Assembly (NCBI GenBank): GCA_963806015.1
Contig: CAWDWM010000006.1
Span: forward strand, 620,001 to 684,000
Source: JAOPZW01 sp963806015
GTDB taxonomy: Bacteria > Actinomycetota > Thermoleophilia > Solirubrobacterales > Solirubrobacteraceae
Length of the DNA: 64,000 bases
Reading direction: 5' to 3'
The position numbers and the translations under genes are program-made. Below the pieces are notes generated by a model. The model was given only the letters and a program-made list of their open reading frames with translations. It was not told the origin of the DNA and made no database searches. Position 1 is the stretch's first letter, and every line of letters begins with the position of its first letter. Positions 8,895 to 16,884 of this stretch are shown here, in pieces.

Positions 8895-11306
8895 TCACAG
8901 GGCCGCGACGACGGCCTCCGGGTAGGGCTCCTCGTCGGCGAGGAAGGCGGCGAAGGCGTCGCCGTGCAGCGGACCGGAGAAGAGGTAGCCCTGCACCGCG
9001 TGGCAGCCGAGTTCGCGCAGGCGCTCGAGCTGGACCTCGCCCTCGACGCCCTCGGCCACGACCTGGAGGCCGAGCGAGCGGGCGATCTCGACGATGGCCG
9101 CGACGATCGCGGTGTCCTCGTCCTCGGCGCCGACTCCGGCGACGAACGACCGGTCGATCTTGATGACGTCGAGCGGGAAGCGCTTCAGGCGCGCCAGCGA
9201 CGAATAGCCGGTGCCGAAGTCGTCGATCAGGACCTTGACCCCGATCTCGCGCAGCGCCTCGAGGGTGGAGCGCGGCGAGCCGAACTCCTTGATGAGGATC
9301 GACTCGGTGATCTCCAGGCCGAGGCGATCGGGCGGCAGGTCGGAGGCCTCGAGCGCGGCGCGCACCTCGTGCAGGAACTCCGGGCGCGCGAGCTGCTGGG
9401 CCGAGACGTTGACGGCGACCCGCAGAGGCACGTCGGGGAAGCGCTCGCGCCAGCCCGCCACCTCGGCCACCGCGTGCTCGAGCACCCAGCGCCCCAGCGG
9501 CGCGATGAGCCCGGTCTCCTCCGCGAGCGGGATGAACTCGACCGGTCCGACGACGCCGCGCGTCGGATGCTGCCAGCGCACGAGTGCCTCGACGGCGATC
9601 GGCCGCAGCGTGGCGGTGTCGAAGATCGGCTGGTAGAGCACGCGGAACTCGTCGCGCTCCAGCGCGCGGCGCAGATCGGATTCCGTGCGCAGGCGCTCGA
9701 AGGCGTCGCGGCGCATCACCTCGTCGAACATCTCCGCGCGCCCGCGGCCGCCGGCCTTGGCGCGGTACATGGCGGCATCGGCCTCGCGCAGCATCTTGGC
9801 CGGCGCCTGGGCCTCGCGCCCGACGGCGATGCCAACGGAGGCCGAGCAGAAGACCTCGCCGGACGCGACCGAGAAGGGCTGCTCCCAGACCTGGGCGATG
9901 CGCTCGGCGATCTCGAACGCCTCCTCGTCGGACTCCACCTCGGCCAGCACGACGAACTCGTCGCCGCCCAGGCGCGCGACGGTGTCGGAGGTGCGCACGA
10001 CCTCGGTGAGCCGCGAGCCGACCTCGATCAGCAGCTCGTCGCCCGCCTGGTGGCCGAGCGAGTCGTTGACCGTCTTGAAGCCGTCGACGTCGAGCAGCAG
10101 CACGGCGACGCCGAAGCCAAAGCGCGCGGCGCGGCCGAACGCGTGCTCGACGCGGTCGAAGAGCAGAGCGCGGTTGGGCAGGCCGGTGAGCGCGTCGTGC
10201 AGCGACTGGTGGCGCATGAAGGCCTCCGAGCGCTCGCGGTCGAGCGCCGACGCCAGCAGGTCGGCGATCGACTGCAGCCACTGGCCCTCCTCGCCGGAGA
10301 AGGCCCCGACGGTCTTGGAGTGCACGCCGATGACGCCGAACGCGCCCGATCGCCCGCGGATGGCCGCCGCGGCGGTGGCGCGGATGCCGCGCTCGCGCAG
10401 GCTCGGCACGGCGAAGCGCCGCTCGCTCGCCCACTCCCACACGATGATCGGCTCGTCGCCCGCGAGGACGTGGCCTGCGAACTCCTGCTCGTCGGCGGGG
10501 ATCGCGGCGCCGACCTCGAAGCCGATCGCGGCCACGGCCTCCATGTGGGTCCCGTCGGGCTGCAGCTCGCGAATGGCGCAGTGGTCGACGCGCAGGGTCT
10601 CGGTCAGCACGCGCACGGTCTCGTCGAGCAGCAGCGCGCGGTCGGAGGCGCGCAGCGCCAGGCCCGCCAGGCGCGCCATCGCGGCCTCGCGGTGGGCGCG
10701 CTCGCGCTCGGAGGCGGCGCGCCGCGCCTCGGCCTCGGCGCGCTCGCTCTCGGAGAGCAGCCGCTCGCGATCGGAGCGGCCGAGTTCGCGGGTGAGCTGG
10801 TGGACGATCGAGGAGACGACGACGATGGTGGCCGCCGGCAGCAACCAGGTGCCGAGCTGGCTGGTGACGAAGCGCCCGTCGGCGAGGGCCACGCGCGAGC
10901 CGACGAGGGCGAGCACGGCGAGCGCGGTCTGAAACGCCGCCTGGCGAAGGCCGAAGTAGACCGCATAGGGCGTGACCCAGAGGAAGAAGAAGGTGAAGCC
11001 CGTCGTCGGTGAGCCCGAGAACACGCAGCCCGCCGTGGCCAGCAGCGTGCCGAGGGTGACGATCGCCTTGAGGACCCAGATCGGCGCGAAGTCGAGCGCG
11101 CCGCGGCGCATCCAGATGCCCAGCACCTGCGCCAGCACGCAGATGCCCAGGAGCGGCAGGGTCTGGCCGGCGGCGTGCGGCAGCAGCAGCCACAGCACCC
11201 CCAGGGTCCCTTCGGTGAGGAAGAGCATGCCGAGCGACCGCGCGATGTGCCGGCGATTGGGCGTGGGATCCAAAGGATCCACGAGTACGCGGGACGAGCC
11301 CCCCAT
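8895..11306 (-). CDS. Membrane GAF-GGDEF-EAL cyclic-di-GMP protein, 803 aa
   Basis: Predicted bifunctional diguanylate cyclase/phosphodiesterase. About six membrane segments lie in residues 25-170, then a coiled coil (about 170-210), a GAF domain (about 210-355), a GGDEF domain (about 365-525) and an EAL domain (about 540-795). The GGDEF signature is intact at 447-451 (LGGDEFVVL). The EAL motif is intact at 573-575, with downstream catalytic signatures LEITESIL, IDDFGTGYSSL, IKIDRSFV and VVAEGVE. Both activities therefore look possible. The inhibitory RxxD site is not obvious. The start is the ATG at 11306. It likely senses a membrane or GAF ligand and feeds the c-di-GMP pool read by the PilZ protein at 17726. 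Confidence 0.93.
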   Translation of the reverse strand: MGGSSRVLVDPLDPTPNRRHIARSLGMLFLTEGTLGVLWLLLPHAAGQTLPLLGICVLAQVLGIWMRRGALDFAPIWVLKAIVTLGTLLATAGCVFSGSPTTGFTFFFLWVTPYAVYFGLRQAAFQTALAVLALVGSRVALADGRFVTSQLGTWLLPAATIVVVSSIVHQLTRELGRSDRERLLSESERAEAEARRAASERERAHREAAMARLAGLALRASDRALLLDETVRVLTETLRVDHCAIRELQPDGTHMEAVAAIGFEVGAAIPADEQEFAGHVLAGDEPIIVWEWASERRFAVPSLRERGIRATAAAAIRGRSGAFGVIGVHSKTVGAFSGEEGQWLQSIADLLASALDRERSEAFMRHQSLHDALTGLPNRALLFDRVEHAFGRAARFGFGVAVLLLDVDGFKTVNDSLGHQAGDELLIEVGSRLTEVVRTSDTVARLGGDEFVVLAEVESDEEAFEIAERIAQVWEQPFSVASGEVFCSASVGIAVGREAQAPAKMLREADAAMYRAKAGGRGRAEMFDEVMRRDAFERLRTESDLRRALERDEFRVLYQPIFDTATLRPIAVEALVRWQHPTRGVVGPVEFIPLAEETGLIAPLGRWVLEHAVAEVAGWRERFPDVPLRVAVNVSAQQLARPEFLHEVRAALEASDLPPDRLGLEITESILIKEFGSPRSTLEALREIGVKVLIDDFGTGYSSLARLKRFPLDVIKIDRSFVAGVGAEDEDTAIVAAIVEIARSLGLQVVAEGVEGEVQLERLRELGCHAVQGYLFSGPLHGDAFAAFLADEEPYPEAVVAAL

Positions 11307-11372
11307 GTCCTAAGGGTGCTCATCGGGACTTCGGGCGCCGGACTTGAGCCGGGAACGTACGATCCGACCTAC

Positions 11373-11456
11373 GCCCGGGTAGCCCAATTGGTAGAGGCCG
11401 CGACCTTAAAAGTCGCTGCTCGCAAGAGCGTGGGGGTTCGAGTCCCTCCCCGGGCA
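11373..11456 (+). tRNA. tRNA-Leu (anticodon TAA)
   Basis: The acceptor arms GCCCGGG (11373-11379) and CCCGGGC (11449-11455) pair fully, with discriminator A at 11456. The anticodon stem GCGAC/GTCGC frames the loop CTTAAAA, giving UAA. The long variable arm (TGCTCGCAAGAGCG) is characteristic of leucine tRNA, and the T arm has GGGGG TTCGAGT CCCTC. CCA is not encoded. It is not on the ORF-bearing strand of any gene and precedes the sigma-factor gene. Confidence 0.96.
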
Positions 11457-11520
11457 TTCTCACGCACCTCTCACACGACGACCGACGACCGCGGGCTACC
11501 CTGTAGGAGTCGCAACCTCA

Positions 11521-11552
11521 GGGGCTCGCCCGTGTTCTTCGCCGCGAGCCCC
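11521..11552 (+). terminator. Hairpin between tRNA-Leu and ECF sigma gene
   Basis: GGGGCTCGC (11521-11529) and GCGAGCCCC (11544-11552) form a perfect nine-base stem with a 14-base loop, followed by TTCTTC. It could end tRNA-Leu transcription. It also lies only 10 bases before the GTG of the sigma-factor gene, so a role in that gene's leader is equally possible. Confidence 0.45.
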
Positions 11553-11562
11553 TTCTTCACGC

Positions 11563-13071
11563 GTGGAAGCCTCAACCCTCAAACACGTCACCGCCGAAGG
11601 CCTTCGCGGCCCGACGCCCCTGCTTCGGATCCAGTCCGACGAGCGGCTCGTCGCCCTGACCCGGCGCGGCAACCAGGCCGCCTACGAGGCGCTCGTGGGG
11701 CGCTACCAGTCGCGGCTGCTCGCCTTCTGCCGGCACATGCTCGGCTCGCGCGAGGACGCCGAGGACGTGCTGCAGGAGGTCTTCGCAGCCGCCTTCAACG
11801 CGATGATCGCCGACGAGCGCCCGCTCAACGTGCGCCCGTGGCTGTACCGCATCGCGCGCAACCGCTCGCTGAACCACCTGCGCCGCGTGCAGGCCATCGG
11901 CGTGGACTCGATGGACGTCCACCTGTCCGAGAACGGCGCCTCGGCGGCGGACAAGGTCCACCGCCGCGAGGAGTTCCGCCTGCTGGTGGAGGACGTGCAG
12001 GGGTTGCCCGAGACGCAGCGCACGGCGCTGCTGCTGCGCGAGATCGACGCGCTCAGCTACGACCAGATCGCCGAGGCGATGGAGACCACCATCCCCAGCG
12101 TCAAGTCGCTGCTCGTGCGCGCGCGCGTGTCGCTGGCCGAGTCCGCCGAGGCCCGCCACCTGACGTGCGAGGAGGTGCGCGACGAGCTGGGCGAGGTGGC
12201 CGAGGGCCTGCACCGCATGACCGCGCCCGTGCGCCGGCATCTGCGCCAGTGCGACCGCTGTGCCGCGTTCCGCAAGCAGCTGCGCCAGACCAACCGCGCG
12301 CTGGCCGCCGTCTTCCCGGTCGGGCCGCTGCTGCTGCTCAAGAAGCTCGTGCTCGCCCACCTCGGCACCACGGCCAGCGCGGGCGGCAGCGCCGCGGCCG
12401 CCGGGGCCGGGGCGACCGCCGCCGGCGCCGGCGCCGGCAGTGTGCTGTCCGCCGGCGTCGCTTCGGTGGCCTCCAAGGCCGCCGCCGGGCTGGCCGCTGC
12501 CGCCATCGTCACCGCCGGCGCGGTCGAGGTCGACCACGCCGCCCAGCGCCGCCCCGCCACCCGTCATGCGGCCGTCGCCGCCGTCGCCACCGTGCCCGCC
12601 TCGCCGCACGTGGTCGCCTCGCAGCCACAGCCCGCCGCCGCCCCGGTCGCGCCGGTCCGCCGAGCGGCCGCGAAGCCCGAGAAGGCCAAGGCCGACAAGC
12701 CGAAGGACGCCCAGGGCGCGACCAAGCGCGACGCGGCGGCCAAGCCGGCGACGACGCCGACGCCGACGCCGACCCCGACGCCGGCCGCCGCCCCGCCGCC
12801 CCAGCAGGCCTCGGCGACGACGACGCTGCCGGCACAGAGCCCCGGCGTCGTCGTGACCTCCGGCGACCCCGACCAGCAGGCCTCGCCGCCGCCTGCGGCC
12901 CCGGCCCCGGCCGCCGACCCGGTGGTCGCCACGACCCCGCCGCCCCCGCCGCCCCCGGCGGCCGACGCGCCGCCCTCCGGCCCCGCCGACGGTGCGCCGC
13001 CCGTCGCCGACGATCCGCAGCCGGGCGCCGACGCACCGCCGCCGCCGCCGCCGGCCGACCCGGCCCCCTAG
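11563..13071 (+). CDS. ECF sigma factor fused to zinc-finger anti-sigma and membrane/Pro-rich region
   Basis: Sigma-70 family ECF factor of 502 aa, far longer than the usual 180-200. Sigma region 2 lies at about 35-105 (EDAEDVLQEVFAAAF; RPWLYRIARNRSLNHLRR). Region 4 lies at about 140-190 (LPETQRTALLLREIDALSYDQIAEAM). A ZAS-like zinc finger follows, with C202 or H200 and H226-x3-C230-x2-C233. Then come an Ala/Gly-rich hydrophobic stretch (about 270-320) that could cross the membrane and a Pro/Ala/Thr-rich tail likely outside the cell. The protein thus seems to carry its own anti-sigma device. The start is the GTG at 11563. Its TAG shares a CTAG with the stop of csaA. Release by proteolysis is inference. 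Confidence 0.88.
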   Translation: MEASTLKHVTAEGLRGPTPLLRIQSDERLVALTRRGNQAAYEALVGRYQSRLLAFCRHMLGSREDAEDVLQEVFAAAFNAMIADERPLNVRPWLYRIARNRSLNHLRRVQAIGVDSMDVHLSENGASAADKVHRREEFRLLVEDVQGLPETQRTALLLREIDALSYDQIAEAMETTIPSVKSLLVRARVSLAESAEARHLTCEEVRDELGEVAEGLHRMTAPVRRHLRQCDRCAAFRKQLRQTNRALAAVFPVGPLLLLKKLVLAHLGTTASAGGSAAAAGAGATAAGAGAGSVLSAGVASVASKAAAGLAAAAIVTAGAVEVDHAAQRRPATRHAAVAAVATVPASPHVVASQPQPAAAPVAPVRRAAAKPEKAKADKPKDAQGATKRDAAAKPATTPTPTPTPTPAAAPPPQQASATTTLPAQSPGVVVTSGDPDQQASPPPAAPAPAADPVVATTPPPPPPPAADAPPSGPADGAPPVADDPQPGADAPPPPPPADPAP

Positions 13072-13406
13072 CCCACGCGATCGCCCAGCGCCGCCTCGGG
13101 CGCGGGCGCGAGCAGCAGGACCGTGCCGTCGGCCGTGTAGGTCCCGAGGACCAGGCACTCCGAGCGCACGGGGCCGATCTGCTTGGGCGGGAAGTTCACC
13201 ACGGCGACGACGAGGCGTCCGACGAGCTCGTCGCGCGGGTAGTTGGTGATCTGCGCCGACGAGCGCCGCATGCCGATCTCCTCGCCGAAGTCGACGCGCA
13301 GCTTCCACGCCGGCCTGCGCGCCTCGGGGAAGTCCTCGACCTCGACGATGCGCCCGACGCGCATGTCGACGCGCATGAACTCGTCCCAGCCGAGGTCGGT
13401 GGTCAA
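13068..13406 (-). CDS. csaA: CsaA-like tRNA-binding/chaperone protein, 112 aa
   Basis: Stand-alone OB-fold tRNA-binding domain like Bacillus CsaA, a homodimeric protein linked to protein export, and like the C-terminal domain of methionyl-tRNA synthetase. Family features are RVDMRVGRIVEVEDFPEARRP, LRVDFGEEIGMRRSSAQIT and VVAVVNFPPKQIGPVRSECLVLG, covering the full length. The TTG start at 13406 gives the normal family length and overlaps the upstream stop as TTGA. An internal ATG (MRVDMRVG) would lose the first helix. It is probably co-transcribed with the membrane protein upstream. The stop shares a CTAG with the convergent sigma-factor gene. Confidence 0.87.
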   Translation of the reverse strand: MTTDLGWDEFMRVDMRVGRIVEVEDFPEARRPAWKLRVDFGEEIGMRRSSAQITNYPRDELVGRLVVAVVNFPPKQIGPVRSECLVLGTYTADGTVLLLAPAPEAALGDRVG

Positions 13407-14059
13407 GGCCGCTGGGTGCCGAAGCGCAGCGAGCGCAACGGCGTCTTGAGCGGGCCGTTGGCCGCCACCGCGTCGGCCTTGGGGGTCGCGGGCGAGCGCT
13501 CGGAGAGCATGGTGATGTCGAGGCCCTCGCGCGGCGGCGGGTCGGGCGCCACCACCAGCAGCACGCGCTTGCCGTACGTCGTGTGGCCGCCGACGCGAGC
13601 CTGGAAGACGATCTGGTAGCCGGGCTGCTTGTTGATGTTCACGCGCCCGTCGCCGCGCCAGAGGAAGCCCGGATAGGTGGCGCTCATCTGCTGGATGAGG
13701 CGCGCGGACAGCAGTGTGAGGGCCGCGCTGACATCGCCCTTGTAGGGCGCCAGGCGCAGCGGGCGCACGGCGAACGACTGCGCCGCCCCGGCCCGCGAGC
13801 GCAGCCGCAACATCTCGCCGTCCCGCGGGGCGGCGCGCTGCAGCGCGTCGGTGTGGATGAGGTTGAAGGCGACCGGCTGGCGGACGACGACGCTCGCCCG
13901 CCCGGGGGTGCCGCGCAGGAAGGCCAGCCACACGAGCACCAGCAGGACGACAGCGCCGGCGGCCGCCAGGATGCGCCACACCGTGCGCGGCGGGACGTGC
14001 AGACGCGCCCCGACGAGCTCGGGCAACGTCGGGCCGAACTCCTCGCGCACGACGGACAT
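13403..14059 (-). CDS. Single-pass membrane protein of unknown function, 218 aa
   Basis: Not recognised. ATG at 14059. A short cytoplasmic stretch (about 1-28, MSVVREEFGPTLPELVG) is followed by one membrane helix (about 29-49, ILAAAGAVVLLVLVWLAFL). The extracytoplasmic domain contains PVAFNLIHTDALQR, PGFLWRGDGRVNINKQPGYQIVFQ and TYGKRVLLVVAPD. Its type II topology suggests an envelope protein. The C-terminus overlaps the csaA start by TTGA, so the two are translationally coupled. It starts 26 bases downstream of the R2-like gene and may belong to the same transcript. No catalytic motif is visible. Confidence 0.8.
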   Translation of the reverse strand: MSVVREEFGPTLPELVGARLHVPPRTVWRILAAAGAVVLLVLVWLAFLRGTPGRASVVVRQPVAFNLIHTDALQRAAPRDGEMLRLRSRAGAAQSFAVRPLRLAPYKGDVSAALTLLSARLIQQMSATYPGFLWRGDGRVNINKQPGYQIVFQARVGGHTTYGKRVLLVVAPDPPPREGLDITMLSERSPATPKADAVAANGPLKTPLRSLRFGTQRP

Positions 14060-14084
14060 GGCCAGCTCAGGTTAGCCGCGGCGC

Positions 14085-15011
14085 TCAGGCGACGGCCGCG
14101 AGGCCGATGACCTTCAGCCGGCGCTCGAGCGCCTGCAGGGCGAAGGCGCGCGTCTCCTCGACCGAGGCGCCGAAGAGGACGACGTCGTCGGGAACGTCCG
14201 CGGGAACCCACTTCGGGCGCAGCACGCCCTCGGCGATCGGCCCGGCCTCGATCAGCGCGCGCTGGATCGCCGCGCCGTAGCGCGGGTCCTCGCGAGCCAT
14301 GTCGCGCAGGAAGCGCGCCCCGAAGGCCACGTGGCGGTGCTCGTCGCGCGCGACATTGGTGAAGCCCTCCACGAAGCCGGGCAGCGTGCCGGCCTTCTCG
14401 TTGAAGTCGATGATGAAGTGCTGGCCGGTGAGGGCGAGCATCCCCTCGGCGATCATGTGGTAGATCGTGATCGCCTCGACGAGCGCCTCGCGATCCTCGG
14501 GCTCGACGGCCAGCCGGTCCACGTGGCGGCGCAGCAGCTCGTCGAAGAGGACGGTGAACTCGGGGTTGAGGTGGGCGCTGGTCTCCGCCAGGCGCGCCTG
14601 CAGGCCGTCGGCCTCGAGCACGCCGACCTCGGTGTAGAAGCGGTCGAAGAAGGCGACGTGGCGCGCCTCGTCGGCGATCTGCGTGCACAGGAAGATGCGC
14701 ATGTCCTCGTCGGGGACCGCGCGCATGATCGGGCCGAGCTCCGCCGCCACCCGCTGCTCGCCGACGAAGAACGAGCTCAGCCCGTACATCCGGGCCTGGC
14801 GCTCCTCGGCGTCGATGCGCTCGTGCCAGTCGATTCGGTCCTGGGTGAAGTCGAGATCCTGCACCGCCCAGTGCTGGCGCTCCCAGAGCTCGTAGAGCTC
14901 GCGGTAGCTCAGCAGGTTGGCCTCGCCGCGGTCGGCCGACTCCTGCAGGGCGGGATCGCTCGTGGCGCGGAAGTCGACGCGGTCGGTCCTGAGCGGGGAG
15001 GGCTCGGTCAT
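14085..15011 (-). CDS. R2-like di-metal ferritin-fold protein, 308 aa
   Basis: Member of the ribonucleotide reductase R2/R2lox superfamily: four-helix bundle proteins holding a di-iron or Mn/Fe centre. The six carboxylate/histidine ligand positions are visible: E85 (VGEQRVAAEL), E115 and H118 (DEARHVAFF), E189 (MIAEGMLALTG), E224 and H227 (DEHRHVAFG). The overall pattern is closer to mycobacterial R2-like ligand-binding oxidase than to true NrdB, and no nrdA lies nearby. It is therefore unlikely to make deoxyribonucleotides and may be a lipid-active oxidase. The ATG at 15011 (MTEPSPLRTD) is preferred over longer in-frame extensions because it lies in the divergent spacer from the GNAT gene. 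Confidence 0.85.
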   Translation of the reverse strand: MTEPSPLRTDRVDFRATSDPALQESADRGEANLLSYRELYELWERQHWAVQDLDFTQDRIDWHERIDAEERQARMYGLSSFFVGEQRVAAELGPIMRAVPDEDMRIFLCTQIADEARHVAFFDRFYTEVGVLEADGLQARLAETSAHLNPEFTVLFDELLRRHVDRLAVEPEDREALVEAITIYHMIAEGMLALTGQHFIIDFNEKAGTLPGFVEGFTNVARDEHRHVAFGARFLRDMAREDPRYGAAIQRALIEAGPIAEGVLRPKWVPADVPDDVVLFGASVEETRAFALQALERRLKVIGLAAVA

Positions 15012-15032
15012 GGGCGCGAGCCTAGCGCGCGA

Positions 15033-15052
15033 CTGGCTGGCCGGCCAACTAG
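15033..15052. promoter_or_regulatory. Imperfect 20-bp dyad in divergent spacer
   Basis: CTGGCTGGCC-GGCCAACTAG has eight of ten positions symmetric, with a perfect ten-base core TGGCCGGCCA. It sits in the middle of the 66-base spacer between the R2-like gene (start 15011) and the GNAT gene (start 15078), where one regulator could act on both. No neighbouring regulator is seen. Confidence 0.35.
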
Positions 15053-15077
15053 AAGGGTTTGCGCGACACTGAGCGGC

Positions 15078-15584
15078 ATGGATCTCCCCACGCTGCGCGG
15101 CGAGCGCCTGGTCCTGCGCCCGCTGGTCGAGGAGGACCTCGACGCCCTGCTGGCCATCCTCGCCGAGCCCGACGTCGCGGTGTGGTGGGGCCCGCAGGCC
15201 GAGCAGCCCGACCGCGAGGAGCTGCTGGGGCCCGAGGCGCGCTTCGCCATCGTCGTCGACGGCGCGGTGGCCGGCTGGCTGGCCTGCGAGGAGAACACCG
15301 ACCCGATGTACCGCTCCGTCGGACTGGACATCTTCCTCGCCACGCCGCTGCGCGGCCGCGGCCTCGGGCGCGAGGCGCTGCGCCTGGCCATCGCCCACTA
15401 CCTCGACCGCGGCCACCATCGCTTCACCATCGACCCCGCCGCGCACAACGAGCGCGCGATCCGCACCTACGCGGCCGTCGGCTTCAAGCCCGTCGGGCGC
15501 CTGCGCGACTACGAGCTCGGCGCCGACGGCACCTGGCACGACGGCCTGCTCATGGACCTGCTGGCCGACGAGTTCGTCGCCTAG
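15078..15584 (+). CDS. GNAT acetyltransferase, AAC(6')-like, 168 aa
   Basis: Acetyl-CoA-dependent N-acetyltransferase of the GNAT superfamily. Motif A is clear (LATPLRGRGLGREALRLAIAHY), and the end has the typical strand pattern NERAIRTYAAVGFKPVGRLRDYE. The N-terminal LRGERLVLRPLVEEDLDALLAIL resembles aminoglycoside 6'-acetyltransferases and RimJ-like enzymes, but the acceptor cannot be told. Residue W-G-rich VAVWWGPQ and the short length fit AAC(6')-Ib-like relatives. ATG at 15078. The stop TAG shares a CTAG with the convergent Lrp/AsnC-domain gene. No resistance gene context is present, so I would not call it a resistance determinant. Confidence 0.85.
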   Translation: MDLPTLRGERLVLRPLVEEDLDALLAILAEPDVAVWWGPQAEQPDREELLGPEARFAIVVDGAVAGWLACEENTDPMYRSVGLDIFLATPLRGRGLGREALRLAIAHYLDRGHHRFTIDPAAHNERAIRTYAAVGFKPVGRLRDYELGADGTWHDGLLMDLLADEFVA

Positions 15585-15856
15585 GACCCGATCGAGAACA
15601 TCGACTCGAGGTCATGGCGCGAGAACACCTCGAAGGCGACCATCGTCTGGGTGCGGCTGACACCGGGGAGCTTGAGCAGCCCCCCGGTGACCACGTCGGC
15701 CAGCATCTCGTGGCGCGGCACGCGCACGATGGCCACGAAGTCCCACTCGCCGGTCACCGAGTAGGCCTCCGCGACGCCGTCGAGGTCGGCGAGGGCGCCC
15801 CCGAGCGACGACATCGCGTCGCGCTCGGCCTCGATGAGCACCACGGCGGTGGTCAT
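15581..15856 (-). CDS. Stand-alone Lrp/AsnC ligand-binding (RAM) domain, 91 aa
   Basis: Only the effector-binding half of Lrp/AsnC regulators is present: a beta-alpha-beta RAM domain without the N-terminal helix-turn-helix. It begins MTTAVVLIEAERDAMSSLG and keeps AYSVTGEWDFVAIVRVP and LPGVSRTQTMVAFEVFS, the standard strands of the family. Such stand-alone domains form dimers or decamers and bind amino acids. The ATG at 15856 overlaps the stop of the metallo-hydrolase gene (ATGA), implying joint expression. The gene ends on a CTAG shared with the convergent GNAT gene. A DNA-binding role is unlikely without an HTH. Confidence 0.88.
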   Translation of the reverse strand: MTTAVVLIEAERDAMSSLGGALADLDGVAEAYSVTGEWDFVAIVRVPRHEMLADVVTGGLLKLPGVSRTQTMVAFEVFSRHDLESMFSIGS

Positions 15857-16527
15857 GTCGTATGCGCCTGCCCCGGATCGAGCACGATGACCTCCGCGAA
15901 GCCCGCGCCCTGGACGTCGGACTTGAACGCCTGCGCGTCGGTCTCGATGGGCGGGAAGGTGTTGTAGTGGCAGGGGATGATCTGGTCGGCACCCAACAGC
16001 TCGGCGGCGCCCACGGCGTCGAAGCGGTCCATCGTGTAGTGCCCGCCGATGCACACGAGCGCGACGTCGAGATGCCCGCGGCGCTTGGGCAGCGCGAGAT
16101 CGCTGAACAGGGCGGTGTCGCCGAGGTGATAGATGCGCTTGTCGCCGAACTCGACGACCAGGCCCGCCGGCGTGTTGACCAATCCGCTCGGCGTCGTCGA
16201 CGTGTGCCAGGCGGGGGTCAGGCGCACCGAGCCCCAGTCGAACTCGATCGTGCCCCCGAGGTTGGGGTCGAACGTGTCCACGCCCTGCCCGCCGATCTCT
16301 CCCGCGAGCTCGGTGATCGCGACGACCGGCGCCCCGGTGCGCTTGGCGATGGCCACCGCGTCGCCGAGGTGGTCCATGTGGCCGTGGGTGACGAGGATCG
16401 TGTCCGCGGCGACCTCGTCGGCCGAGACCGCGGCCTGCGGATTGCCGGTCAGGAACGGGTCGATGAGCACGGTCTTGCCGTCGTGCTCCAGCGCGAAGGC
16501 CGCGTGACCGAGGAAGCGGATGTCCAT
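15853..16527 (-). CDS. UPF0173-type metallo-beta-lactamase-fold hydrolase, 224 aa
   Basis: Metal-dependent hydrolase of the small UPF0173/YtkL-type branch of the metallo-beta-lactamase fold. The metal motif THGHMDHLGD gives HxHxDH. Later ligands are probably in TPAWHTS, HLGDTALFSD and PCHYNTFPP. The protein begins MDIRFLGHAAFALEHDGKTVLIDPFLTGNP, which is the family N-terminus, and the 224 aa length is normal. The substrate is unknown. The ATG at 16527 overlaps the upstream stop as TGATG, and the C-terminus overlaps the AsnC-domain gene as ATGA, so three genes are coupled in one operon. Cytoplasmic. Confidence 0.9.
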   Translation of the reverse strand: MDIRFLGHAAFALEHDGKTVLIDPFLTGNPQAAVSADEVAADTILVTHGHMDHLGDAVAIAKRTGAPVVAITELAGEIGGQGVDTFDPNLGGTIEFDWGSVRLTPAWHTSTTPSGLVNTPAGLVVEFGDKRIYHLGDTALFSDLALPKRRGHLDVALVCIGGHYTMDRFDAVGAAELLGADQIIPCHYNTFPPIETDAQAFKSDVQGAGFAEVIVLDPGQAHTT

Positions 16528-16865
16528 CAGCGTTCGTCTCCTGTCTCGTTGGATCGCATGAGCTCGTGAGCGAGCTCGAGCCCGACCGCGACGCCGACGA
16601 GCATCCCCAGACGGGTCTCCTCGGCGACCAGCGTGCGCACCGCGCGCAGGCGCTCCTCGGGGTCCTCGGATGATGCGGCCTGGCTGAGCAGCGCCTCATG
16701 GGCGCCACTGAACCAGCCACCCTCGGCCAGCGCCTCGTTGAGCACGTGCTGCAGGCCGGGGGCCGCGTGGGTCACGATCTCCTGGGCGTGGGCGAATCGC
16801 TCCGGAGCGCCCAGCGCCGCCACCGCGGCGTCCACCTCCTCCGCGCTGTATCGCCGGTCGGGCAT
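16527..16865 (-). CDS. Small helical protein of unknown function, 112 aa
   Basis: Not recognised. The ATG at 16865 begins MPDRRYSAEEVDAAVAALG. It is mostly helical and charged, with no membrane segment and no metal motif. A short Gly/Val stretch (LGMLVGVAVGLELAHELM) near the end is too polar at its edges for a clear membrane helix. It is the first gene of the coupled trio with the UPF0173 hydrolase and the AsnC-type domain (TGATG junction at 16527). It follows the rhomboid-like gene by 19 bases and may share that transcript. Confidence 0.7.
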   Translation of the reverse strand: MPDRRYSAEEVDAAVAALGAPERFAHAQEIVTHAAPGLQHVLNEALAEGGWFSGAHEALLSQAASSEDPEERLRAVRTLVAEETRLGMLVGVAVGLELAHELMRSNETGDER

Positions 16866-16884
16866 CGGCCCTGGAGGGTATTGG

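Noticed and set aside
15078..15584. Aminoglycoside resistance gene
   Set aside because: Similarity to AAC(6') is limited to general GNAT features, and there is no resistance or mobile context.
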